Source: Trebonia sp963774945 (GTDB lineage: Bacteria; Actinomycetota; Actinomycetes; Streptosporangiales; Streptosporangiaceae). Taken from it: a stretch of DNA of 64,000 bases. Numbering within the stretch: position 1 is the first letter of the stretch; the number at the start of each line of letters is the position of its first letter. Below are positions 17,814 through 26,028 of this stretch, piece after piece. The DNA lies in NCBI GenBank assembly GCA_963774945.1, contig CAVZHA010000010.1, forward strand, positions 744,001 through 808,000, written 5' to 3'. The translations under genes were made by a program, and so were the position numbers. The notes below the pieces were generated by a model. That model did no database searches, was not told the DNA's origin, and saw nothing but the letters and a program-made list of their open reading frames with translations.

Positions 17814-17858
17814 CGGTCCCGGCGGGCGAGCATCGTCGATCGAGTTCAGCCGGGACCG
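17814..17858. terminator. Inverted repeat between convergent genes
   Basis: The arms CGGTCCCGGC (17814-17823) and GCCGGGACCG (17849-17858) are perfectly complementary with a 25-base loop. They sit between the small hypothetical gene and the convergent paaK stop, so a bidirectional terminator is likely. Confidence 0.45.
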
Positions 17859-17862
17859 TCAG

Positions 17863-19171
17863 TTAGCGGGGGCGTTCGTCGATGATGCGGCGCATCTTGC
17901 CGGTCGAGCGTTCGATGGTGCCCGGGTCCTGGACGATGGTGGCGGCGGTGACGCCGATGGTGTTCTTGATGAGGGTGGCCAGGTGGGCGGCGGCGGCGTC
18001 GGCGGCGGGCGGGTCGGCGTCGGGGCGGCGCTCGACGTGGACGGTCATGGCGTCCATCCGGCCGGGGCGGGACAGGTGCAGCTGGAAGTGCGGCGACAGG
18101 GCCGGGACCTGGAGGATGAGCTCCTCGACCTGGGTCGGGAAGAGGTTGACGCCGCGCAGGATGATCATGTCGTCGGTGCGGCCGGTGACCTTCTCCATCC
18201 GGCGCATGGCGCGGGCGGTGCCGGGCAGCAGCCGGGTCAGGTCGCGGGTGCGGTAGCGGATGACCGGCATCGCCTGCTTGGTCAGCGAGGTGAAGCACGA
18301 GCTCGCCGAGCTGCCCGTCGGGCAGCACCTGGCCGGTGACCGGGTCGATGACCTCGGGGTAGAAGTGGTCCTCCCAGACGTGCAGGCCGTCCTTGGCCTC
18401 GACGCACTCCTGGGCGACGCCGGGGCCGATCACCTCGGACAGGCCGTAGATGTCGGTCGCGTCGATGTCCGGCCCTGGCCTCGATCTCGGCGCGCATCTC
18501 GCTCGGTCCACGGCTCGGCGCCGAAGATGCCGTACCGCAGCGAGCTGCGGGCCGGGTCGAGGCCCTGGCGCTCCATCTCGTCGAGGATCGCGAGCATGTA
18601 CGACGGGGTGACCATGATGATGTCGGGGGCGAAGTCGCGGATCAGCGTCACCTGCCGCTCGGTCATCCCGCCGGAGACCGGGATCACGGTGCAGCCGAGC
18701 TTCTCGGCGCCGTAGTGGGCGCCGAGCCCGCCGGTGAACAGGCCGTAGCCGTAGGCGTTGTGCAGGATGTGGCCGGGGCGGCCGCCGGCCGCGCGGATCG
18801 AGCGGGCCATCACGGTGGCCCAGGTGTCGAGGTCGTCGGCGGTGTAGCCGACGACGGTGGGGCGGCCGGTGGTGCCGGAGGAGGCGTGGATGCGGGCGAC
18901 CTGCTCGCGCGGCACCGCGAACATCCCGAACGGGTAGTTGTCCCGCAGCGTCGGCCTTGGTCGTGAACGGGAACCTGGCCAGGTCGGACAGGTCCCTGAC
19001 GTCGTCGGGGTGGACCGCGGCGGCGTCGAACATCTCCCGGTAGTAGGGCACGTTCTGGTAGGCGTGCCGCAGCGACCAGCGCAGCCGGTCGAGCTGCAGC
19101 GCGCGCAGCTCGTCGGCCGACGCGGTCTCGATCGGCTCGAGCTCGCCCGGCGGGGTGGCGGTCGCGGTCAC
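17863..19171 (-). CDS. paaK: Phenylacetate-CoA ligase (frameshifted as read)
   Basis: It starts at a GTG with GAGGAG upstream. PaaK motifs appear in order across several frames: LRWSLRHAYQNVPYYREMFD, the AMP-binding loop ARIHASSGTTGRPTVVGYT, YGYGLFTGGLG, IFGAEPWTE, DIYGLSEVIGPGVAQEC and GRTDDMIILRGVNLFPTQ. It activates phenylacetate to phenylacetyl-CoA with ATP, the entry step of the pathway. Four frame changes, near 18950, 18499, 18472 and 18298, are each equal to one extra base. Removing four bases gives 434 residues, the usual size. It is the third gene after paaZ and paaA on this strand, with about 100 bp to paaA. Confidence 0.88.
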
Positions 19172-19273
19172 GGGCAGCTCCTCAGGAGTCTGTGTGTGCA
19201 GGAGTCATGGTCAACGGTGAGCTCGTGCGGCCCGCGCAGGGACCCGCCTCGCAGCGCGGCCAGCCGTGGTCAG

Positions 19274-20275
19274 TCACCGGTCGCCTCCCACAGTCAGCCG
19301 GGACCGTTCGGACGAAGGGTTTGGGCGGGTTTGATCGTGCTGTTTGGCGGCGTGGGCGAGGGCGGCCTCGCGGACCCAGGCGCCGTCGTCGTGGGCCGCC
19401 TTACGCTGGGCGAGGCGCTGGGCGTTGCAGGGGCCGTTGCCGGACACCACGGCCCTGAACTCGTCCCAGTCGACCGGGCCGAAGTCGTAATGGCCGCTTT
19501 CTTCGTTCCGGCGCAGCTCGGGGTCGGGCAGGGTGACGCCGAGCTTCTCCGCCTGCGGGACCGTCATGTCGACGAAGCGCTGGCGGAGCTCGTCGTTGGT
19601 GTGCCGCTTGACGCCCCAGCGCATCGACTGCTCGGTGTTGGGCGAGTCCTGGTCGGGCGGGCCGAACATCATCAGCGACGGCCACCAGTAGCGGTTGGTC
19701 GCGTCCTGGACCATGTCGCGCTGCGACGGCGTGCCCCGCATCATCGTCAACAGCAGCTCGTAGCCCTGCCGCTGGTGGAACGACTCCTCCTTGCAGATGC
19801 GGATCATCGCCCGTCCGTACGGGCCGTAGGAGGAACGGCAGAGCGGAACCTGGTTGCAGATCGCGGCCCCGTCGACCAGCCAGCCGATCACGCCCACATC
19901 CGCGTAGCTCAGCGTGGGGTAGTTGAAGATGGACGAGTACTTCTGGCGAGAGCTGATCAGCTTCTCGGTCAGGTCGGCCCGGTCGGCCCCGAGCGTCTCG
20001 GCCGCGCTGTAGAGGTACATGCCGTGGCCGGCCTCGTCCTGAACCTTGGCCAGCAGGATCGCCTTGCGCCTGAGGGACGGGGCGCGGGTGATCCAGTTGC
20101 CCTCGGGCTGCATGCCGATGATCTCCGAGTGCGCGTGCTGCGCGATCTGCCTGACCATGGTGGCCCGGTAGTCCTCGGGCATCCAGTCCCGCGGCTCGAT
20201 CCGGCTCGCCCGGGCGATCGTCTGGTCGAAGTGAGCTTCCAGGTCCGATCCGGCCGGCTGCCCGCTGATGGTCAT
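19274..20275 (-). CDS. paaA: PaaA, 1,2-phenylacetyl-CoA epoxidase catalytic subunit
   Basis: The 333-residue protein has the ferritin-like di-iron core: Glu in IARASRIEPRDW-like helices, the first ExxH in LLAKVQDEAGHGMYLYSAAE, and the second in ICKEESFHQRQGYELLL. It epoxidises the ring of phenylacetyl-CoA as part of PaaABCE. The ATG at 20275 is preferred over the GTG at 20284 because AAGGAG lies eight bases upstream; it overlaps the paaZ stop (ATGA). The partner genes paaB, paaC and the reductase paaE, normally adjacent, are not in this window. Confidence 0.92.
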   Translation of the reverse strand: MTISGQPAGSDLEAHFDQTIARASRIEPRDWMPEDYRATMVRQIAQHAHSEIIGMQPEGNWITRAPSLRRKAILLAKVQDEAGHGMYLYSAAETLGADRADLTEKLISSRQKYSSIFNYPTLSYADVGVIGWLVDGAAICNQVPLCRSSYGPYGRAMIRICKEESFHQRQGYELLLTMMRGTPSQRDMVQDATNRYWWPSLMMFGPPDQDSPNTEQSMRWGVKRHTNDELRQRFVDMTVPQAEKLGVTLPDPELRRNEESGHYDFGPVDWDEFRAVVSGNGPCNAQRLAQRKAAHDDGAWVREAALAHAAKQHDQTRPNPSSERSRLTVGGDR

Positions 20276-22302
20276 GCCTCCCACTCCTTCGCCACCATGG
20301 TCAGCACCTCGTAGGCGGCGACGACGGCGTCGTCCTGGTTGGTGACCTCGGCGTCCCAGCGGACCTCGCCGTACGGGCCGGGCCGGGGGCTGATCTGCTT
20401 GCAGGTGAGGGTCACGGTCATCGCGTCACCGGGCTTGAGCGGGGTCAGGAACCGGAGGTTGTCGATCCCGTAGTTCGCGAGCACCGGGCCGAAGTCCGGC
20501 TGGACGAACAGCCCGGCGGCGAAGGAGAGGATGAGATAGCCGTGCGCTACCCGGCCGCCGAAGAACGGGTTCTTGGCGGCGGCATCCTCGTCCGTGTGCG
20601 CGTAGAACGTGTCCCCGGTGAACTCGGCGAAGTGCTCGATGTCCTCGATCGTCACCGTCCGCGGGCCGCCGGTGATGGTGTCTCCGATGCGCAGCCGCGT
20701 GAGCGGCTTGGTGAACGGGTGGCTGCCGTCGGCGAGCCGGGGCGCGCCCTTGGCCCAGCGCCCGGTGACGGCCTGGAGCATCCGCGGGCTGGCCTGGACG
20801 GCGGTCCGCTGCAGGTGGTGGACCACTCCGCGCAGGCCGCCCATCTCCTCGCCGCCGCCGGCCCGGCCGGGGCCGCCGTGCACCAGCGCAGGCAGCGGTG
20901 CGCCGTGGCCGGTCGACTCGGGCGCCGCGTCGGCGTCGAGCACCAGCAGCCGTCCGTGCCAGGGGGCGGTGCCGAGGACGACCGCGCGGGCGAACGCGGG
21001 GTCGTCGGTGACGACCGAGCCGGCCAGGCTTCCCTTGCCCAGGCCGGCCAGGTCGATGACGTCGGCGGTGTGGCGGTAGCCGATCAGGGTGGCGACCGGT
21101 CCGAACGCCTCGACCTCGTGCACCTCGGGGCGGCGGGCGTCGCCTGCCGCGATGAGGACCGGGGAGAGGAACGCGCCGCGGGTTTCGTCGCCGCCGATGA
21201 CGTCGACGTGGTCTGGGTTGCCGAACACGACCCGCCCGGCTGCTGCCAGCGCCTTGACCGCCCGGCGGACCTCGTCCCGCTGCGCGAGGCTGGCGAGCGG
21301 GCCCATCCGCACCGACGTGTCGGCCGGGTCGCCGATGACGACGCCGCCGAGCCGTTCCCTGACCGCCTCGGCGACGTCGTCCAGCCGGTCCTCGGGGACG
21401 AGGGCGCGGCGGATCGCGGTGCACTTCTGGCCCGCCTTCACCGTCATCTCGGTCACCAGCTGGTCGACGTACCGGTCGAACGCGGGGGTGCCGGGGACGG
21501 CGTCGGGGCCGAGGACGGACATGTTGAGCGAGTCGGCCTCGCCGTTGAAGCGGACCGAGCGGGCGATCACGACGGGGTGCGCCCGCAGCCGCCGGGCGGT
21601 GCCGGCCGAGCCGGTGAAGCTGAGCAGGTCCTGCTCGGTGAGGTGATCGAGCAGGTCGCCGGCGCCGCCGCTGACCAGCTGGAGGGCGCCTTCGGGGAGC
21701 AGACCCGATTCGATGATCAGTTCCGTCACCCGGGCGGTGAGGTAGCCGGTCGCAGACGCGGGCTTGATCAGCGTCGGCACGCCCGCGATGAGGGCCGGGG
21801 CCAGCTTCTCCAGCGGTCCCCAGACCGGGAAGTTGAACGCGTTGATCTGCACCGCCACCCCGAGCAGGGGGGTGAGCAGGTGCTGGCCGAGGAACTGGCC
21901 GTGCCTGCCGAGCTGCTCGGGCGGTCCCTCCACCAGCACGCGGTCGTTGGGCAGCTCGCGCTTGGCCTTGCTGGCGTAGCCGAGCAGGACCCCGATGCCG
22001 CCGTCGATGTCGAACTTGGAGTCCGCCAGCGTCGCCCCGGTTCGGTAGGACAGCTGGTACAGCTCGTCGCGGTGCTCGCGGAGCAGCTGGCCGACCGACT
22101 TGGCCAGCTCCGCCCGCTGGTGAAAGGTCAGCTCCCGCAGCGCCGGACCGCCGACCGAGCGGCCGTAGCCGAGTACGCGGCCGAAGTCGATGCCGTCGGA
22201 CGAGACCTCGACGACCAGGTCGCCGGTGGCGGCGTCGTAAACCGGGCTGCCGCTGCCGGGCGCGAACCAGCGCCCCTCGACGTAACTGCGCACTACCGTC
22301 AC
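20272..22302 (-). CDS. paaZ: PaaZ, bifunctional oxepin-CoA hydrolase / semialdehyde dehydrogenase
   Basis: The 676-residue protein is intact. Residues 1 to about 520 form an aldehyde dehydrogenase domain with INAFNFPVWGPLEKLAPALI, FTGSAGTARRL, FNGEADSLN and the catalytic Cys in VKAGQKCTAIRRAL. Residues about 540-676 form a MaoC-type R-hydratase domain with GDTFYAHTDEDAA and GGRVAHGYLILS. Together they open the oxepin-CoA ring and oxidise the aldehyde to 3-oxo-5,6-dehydrosuberyl-CoA. The GTG start has GAGGAG upstream. A PaaR-like operator lies 32 bp before the start. Confidence 0.94.
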   Translation of the reverse strand: MTVVRSYVEGRWFAPGSGSPVYDAATGDLVVEVSSDGIDFGRVLGYGRSVGGPALRELTFHQRAELAKSVGQLLREHRDELYQLSYRTGATLADSKFDIDGGIGVLLGYASKAKRELPNDRVLVEGPPEQLGRHGQFLGQHLLTPLLGVAVQINAFNFPVWGPLEKLAPALIAGVPTLIKPASATGYLTARVTELIIESGLLPEGALQLVSGGAGDLLDHLTEQDLLSFTGSAGTARRLRAHPVVIARSVRFNGEADSLNMSVLGPDAVPGTPAFDRYVDQLVTEMTVKAGQKCTAIRRALVPEDRLDDVAEAVRERLGGVVIGDPADTSVRMGPLASLAQRDEVRRAVKALAAAGRVVFGNPDHVDVIGGDETRGAFLSPVLIAAGDARRPEVHEVEAFGPVATLIGYRHTADVIDLAGLGKGSLAGSVVTDDPAFARAVVLGTAPWHGRLLVLDADAAPESTGHGAPLPALVHGGPGRAGGGEEMGGLRGVVHHLQRTAVQASPRMLQAVTGRWAKGAPRLADGSHPFTKPLTRLRIGDTITGGPRTVTIEDIEHFAEFTGDTFYAHTDEDAAAKNPFFGGRVAHGYLILSFAAGLFVQPDFGPVLANYGIDNLRFLTPLKPGDAMTVTLTCKQISPRPGPYGEVRWDAEVTNQDDAVVAAYEVLTMVAKEWEA

Positions 22303-22333
22303 GAGCGCTCCTCGTGCTAGTCAATCTTTACAG

Positions 22334-22347
22334 ACCGAACATTCGGT
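22334..22347. promoter_or_regulatory. PaaR-like operator upstream of paaZ
   Basis: The sequence ACCGAACATTCGGT is an inverted repeat (ACCGAA-N2-TTCGGT) lying 32 bp upstream of the paaZ GTG. It differs at only one base from the element at 23460-23473 in front of the transporter operon. The ACCG-N6-CGGT core is, as I recall, that described for PaaR in other actinobacteria. Confidence 0.75.
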
Positions 22348-22457
22348 AGATTACTATGCGAGGGTGGGATTGACCAGGCACGAGGAGAAGAAATCGTCAC
22401 CATCGCGGTGGTCGCGGTGACGCCGGCGGGGGCAGCGCCGTGCCCTCCAGCGGGCGC

Positions 22458-23129
22458 TCAGGCCGGGCGGACCCGCAGGCCATCGAAGGCGACCGCGCAC
22501 ACCGCGCTCGCGAGGCGGCGGCCGCTGTCCTCGCCGTGCGGCTTGTACCACTCGACGATCGAGTTCACCATGCCGAACAGCAGGCGCGCGGTGATGATGG
22601 GGTCGACGTCGGCCCGGATGTCGCCCTCGGCTTCGGCCTCCTTGACCAGCCCGGCGACGATCCGGTCGAACTCCCGACGGCGGTCCAGGGCTTTGCGCTC
22701 AACGTCGGTGTTGCCGCGCACGCGCAGCAGCAGCGTGACATAGGGCAGACGATCAGCGAGCACCTGAACGCTGCAGTACACCAGTCGTTCGAGCCGGCGA
22801 ATCGCGGGCTCCCCCGCGTCCTGGGCGTCGGCGACGGCCTCGAACAGGCCGTCAAGCGCCCGGTCGAGGGCCATCCGAAGCAGCTCTTCCTTGCCGTCGA
22901 CGTGATGGTAGATGGAGGACTTCGTGATGCCGAGGCGCTGTGACAGGAGCTCCATGCTCGTCCCGTCGTACCCGCGCTCGATAAAAACGGACACGGCCAC
23001 GGAGAGCACCGACTCAATATCGTAACCAGGGCGCCCCCGACCCCGATGCCGTCCGTCGCCAGCCCTGGCCGCCGCGCCCGCTTCAGGCCCGCGCGCAGTG
23101 CCGCCACCAGATCCAACGATTACGCCCAC
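22458..23129 (-). CDS. paaR: TetR-family regulator, PaaR-like
   Basis: The N-terminal HTH is clear: RGRPGYDIESVLSVAVSVF, then ERGYDGTSMELLSQRLGITK and SSIYHHVDGKEELLRMALD. A C-terminal TetR ligand domain follows (LERLVYCSVQVLADRLPYVT). The start is uncertain: the GTG at 23129 is used here, but the frame stays open to a GTG at 23228 and neither has a good ribosome site. It lies between the paaZAK operon and the divergent transporter operon, and two near-identical operators face those operons. In other actinobacteria such regulators repress paa genes until phenylacetyl-CoA binds. Confidence 0.82.
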   Translation of the reverse strand: MGVIVGSGGGTARGPEAGAAARAGDGRHRGRGRPGYDIESVLSVAVSVFIERGYDGTSMELLSQRLGITKSSIYHHVDGKEELLRMALDRALDGLFEAVADAQDAGEPAIRRLERLVYCSVQVLADRLPYVTLLLRVRGNTDVERKALDRRREFDRIVAGLVKEAEAEGDIRADVDPIITARLLFGMVNSIVEWYKPHGEDSGRRLASAVCAVAFDGLRVRPA

Positions 23130-23431
23130 CAGCCCATCGCTCGTTACCACGGCCACCGCCCGCGCAGACGCTAGCCCGGGCACCAGGACCGCTGCATGAA
23201 GGGTACCGGCAAGCACCTGGATCGTCACCGCGAGCGGCTGCTGAGCTGTGCTGATTGAGATGTGTTGATGCAGGCGCCCGGGTGAATGGGAACGACCATC
23301 CCGGAGCGCTCCGGATGGCGCGATAAAGCCTATTTCTTGTTATCGATTAGAAGTTCGAACCTGTGGGCGCGGCCGAGATCGAGCCGGCCCGGGAGGCTTC
23401 GTTTCGCCGTCTGGGCTGTAAAAACAGACTC

Positions 23432-23459
23432 TTGACATCCCTTCGGGCCTCGATAGGCT
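23432..23459 (+). promoter_or_regulatory. Sigma-70-type promoter of the transporter operon
   Basis: TTGACA at 23432-23437 and TAGGCT at 23454-23459 are separated by 16 bp. The operator at 23460-23473 begins right after the -10 box, so a bound repressor would cover the transcription start. The start codon of the transporter is at 23527. Confidence 0.6.
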
Positions 23460-23473
23460 ACCGATCATTCGGT
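23460..23473. promoter_or_regulatory. PaaR-like operator upstream of the transporter operon
   Basis: ACCGATCATTCGGT matches the element before paaZ in 13 of 14 bases and overlaps the predicted transcription start of the plus-strand operon. It ties the transporter, hydrolase and hydroxyacyl-CoA dehydrogenase genes to the same regulon as paaZ-paaA-paaK. Confidence 0.72.
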
Positions 23474-23526
23474 CGGAAAATAGCTTCCGCAGCGTCCACG
23501 GCGGGGCTTGCGAGAAGGAGTTCAAG

Positions 23527-24236
23527 ATGACCACATCATCGGCCGCCGACATTAGGCAAATGCCGGCGGCAATCGGCGGGCACAAGATCGGGCACGCGCT
23601 CCCCTTGGGGGCGGCGGGCTTCGCCTGGTGCTCGCTCGCGCTTGGTCTGTCCACCGTCGGAGTTCTGAGCACGGCCGGGGGCTCGATAATCCTGGCGGGC
23701 ACGTTCTTCTACGGCGGCATCGTCCAGCTCGTGGCCGGGTTCTTCGCGCTGGCGGCCGGGGCGACGTTCGCGGCCGCGTTCCTGACTGCCTACGGCGCAT
23801 TCTGGCTCGGCTACACGGCGATCAACGTCTGGGTGGCCCCGCACATCGTGGCGGCGGTCATGACATCGCCCGCCAGTAAGGGAGTCGCCCCGCAGGTCCT
23901 GGCGGCCCAGGCAGGCCACGATGTCACTCAGGCGCTTGCCGTCTTCCTCGTCGCGTGGCTCGTCGTGACGGTGATTTTCCTGGTCGCCAGCCTCGGGACC
24001 AACGCGGTGACAACCGCCGCGTTCTGCCTCCTGACCCTCACGATCGTCCTTCTCATGATCGCTTACTTCGGGGCATCCAGCGCCGGCGCGCCCGTGAGCT
24101 CGGCCCTGAAGGGGCCGGCTACGTCGAGATCGTCCTCGCCGCCGTCGCCTTCTACATCGTCCTGGCCGAACTCGCCAATGAGACGCTCGGGCGAACGGTA
24201 TTCCCGCTGTTCGCCTTCGCCCGGCCCGCCTCGTGA
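23527..24236 (+). CDS. GPR1/FUN34/YaaH (SatP-like) carboxylate transporter (one frameshift as read)
   Basis: It starts at an ATG behind GAAGGAG. The protein begins with GHALPLGAAGFAWCSLALGL, close to the family's NPxPLGL-type signature, and carries about six TM helices including FYGGIVQLVAGFFALAAGAT and FLTAYGAFWLGY. One base appears missing from the G-run at 24111-24114; restoring it continues into GYVEIVLAAVAFYIVLAELA and gives 236 residues. The family moves acetate, succinate and other short carboxylates. Its promoter carries the paa operator, so uptake of phenylacetate or release of acetate from its catabolism is plausible. The stop overlaps the next start (GTGA). Confidence 0.85.
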
Positions 24237-26028
24237 GCCGACGCGCTATGAGCCGACGCGTTATGACGCTGGGGGCCTGCGCGGTGCTGGCGGTGTCCGC
24301 CGTGCTCACCGGGACGCAGGCCGAGGCTTCGGCGCCTTCCCGTCCCGACTCCCAGCCCCGCCCCGCGGCGTGGCAGCCGGAGGCCGCGGACTACGGGGTG
24401 AGCCAGGCGGTCACCGTTCCGGTCACGATGGACGACGGCGTGGTGATCTCGACCGAAGTCGTCTACCCGACCATTCCCGCCACGGGAGCGCTGGCACCAG
24501 GGAAGTTCCCTGTCCTGCTGACGCAGAACCCGTACGGCGACCCGGCCGGCGCCCTGCAGGCCGGCTCGTATTACGTGCAGCGGGGGTACATCTACGTCGT
24601 CTCCGCGATCCGCGGCACCGGCGCCTCCGGCGGCCAGCTCTCGTGGTTCGGGAAGCGGCAGGGCGAAGACGGAGCGGAACTCGTCAGCTGGGCGGCCCAC
24701 GACCTGGCCGGCTCGGACGGCAAGGTGGGACTCGACGGTTGCTCCTACCTCGGCGTGGACCAGTGGTTCACTGCCGCTGCGGTCGGCCGGGACTCGGCGC
24801 TGAGGGCGATCGCGCCATTCTGCACCGACTCGAACTTCTACGACGACCTCACCGCTGACGGCGGGATACCGACGCCGTTCGTCGCCGGCATCGGCCACGG
24901 AGAGCCGCGGGGACCGCAGGACAACCCGAGCACCGACCCCCAGTCGGTCACGGTGGCGCAGGAAGCCGACGGCGGACCCAGGTCCTACGACAATGCCTAC
25001 TGGCAGGCATTGGACGCGCAGAACCTCATGCCGAAGATCGTCGCCAACGGCATTCCGGCCCTGACCGAGGCCGGATGGCTGGATCTTTTCCCTGGCGGCA
25101 ACCTCGGCGACTACGTCGCCGCCCAGAACGCCTATTTCAACCGCCCGCTAACCGCGCCTATCACCGCCGGGGAACCGGTCACGGGCCGCTACCAGGCGAT
25201 CGTCGGTCCGTGGACGCACGGCGAGAACGTCACCGGCGCGACCCTGGACGCGATCAAGCTGGAATGGTTCGACACCTGGCTCAAGAACGAGCCCACCGGC
25301 ATGGGCGGCACGCGCACGCCGCTGCATCTTTTCGAGAACGACGCCGGCCGGTGGGTGGACACCGCGACCTGGCCCGCGTCCCCGGACGCGCAGGCCTACT
25401 ACCTCGGGGACGCCTCGCTCACCGCGAGCGGCCGGCCAAGCCGGGCAGCGACAGCCTGGCCTGGGCCGCTGCCAGCACGTCGAGCACGCTGACCTACACG
25501 TCAGCGCCGCTGACCCGGCCGGAGGTTCTTGACGGGCCGTCCGATGTCACCATCTACGCGAAGTCGAGCGCACCGGAGACCGAGATAACGGCGACCCTGA
25601 ACATCGTCGCGCCCGATGGCACGGTCACCAAGCAGGCCGACGGAGTGCTCCTCGGCAGCCAGCGTCAGCTTGATCCCGAGGCCAGCTGGTACGCGGCCGG
25701 CCACACGCTGCTGCAGCCGGATCACCCGTTCACCAAGGCCATTCAGCGACCGGTGGTACCCGGCCAGGTCACCCGGTTCGACATCTCCCTGCTCGCCAAC
25801 TTCACCGAGATCCCGGCCGGCGACCAGATCCAGCTCGTGCTGAACACCCAGCCGCCCGCCAACTTCCATTCCGTCCTGACCCCGACCCCGCAGGAACTGA
25901 CGAGCCTGTCGGGCGGCGTCTACTCGATTGAGCGGTCCCCGCTGGCGGCGTCCTTCATCAACCTGCCGCTGACATCACCGAGCGAGTTCACCACCAGCCC
26001 CGTCAACTGGGGCCCGTCCTCCTCGTGA
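24233..26028 (+). CDS. Secreted CocE/NonD-family hydrolase (one frameshift as read)
   Basis: The N-terminus has a signal peptide (RRVMTLGACAVLAVSAVLTG, then TQAEASA). The X-Pro dipeptidyl-peptidase/CocE fold is shown by VTMDDGVVISTEVVYP, RGTGASGG, the nucleophile elbow GLDGCSYLG and the His in GPWTHGENVTG. The C-terminal jelly-roll domain (PSDVTIYAKSSAPETEITA and onward) is in another frame because one base is missing near 25432. Corrected length is 598 residues. CocE relatives hydrolyse esters or acyl amides, including acylase activities. Being exported and in a paa-regulated operon, it may release phenylacetate or similar acids from conjugates outside the cell. It overlaps both neighbours by four bases. 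Confidence 0.83.

Noticed and set aside
20542..22320. A 592-codon plus-strand open frame opposite paaZ
   Set aside because: It is the mirror of a complete, motif-rich paaZ; its translation is Val/Gly/Asp/Arg-rich with no family features, a typical high-GC shadow.
23302..23313. 12-bp palindrome CGGAGCGCTCCG upstream of the PaaR-like gene
   Set aside because: GC-rich palindromes this short are frequent by chance here and it is unrelated to the two matching operators.
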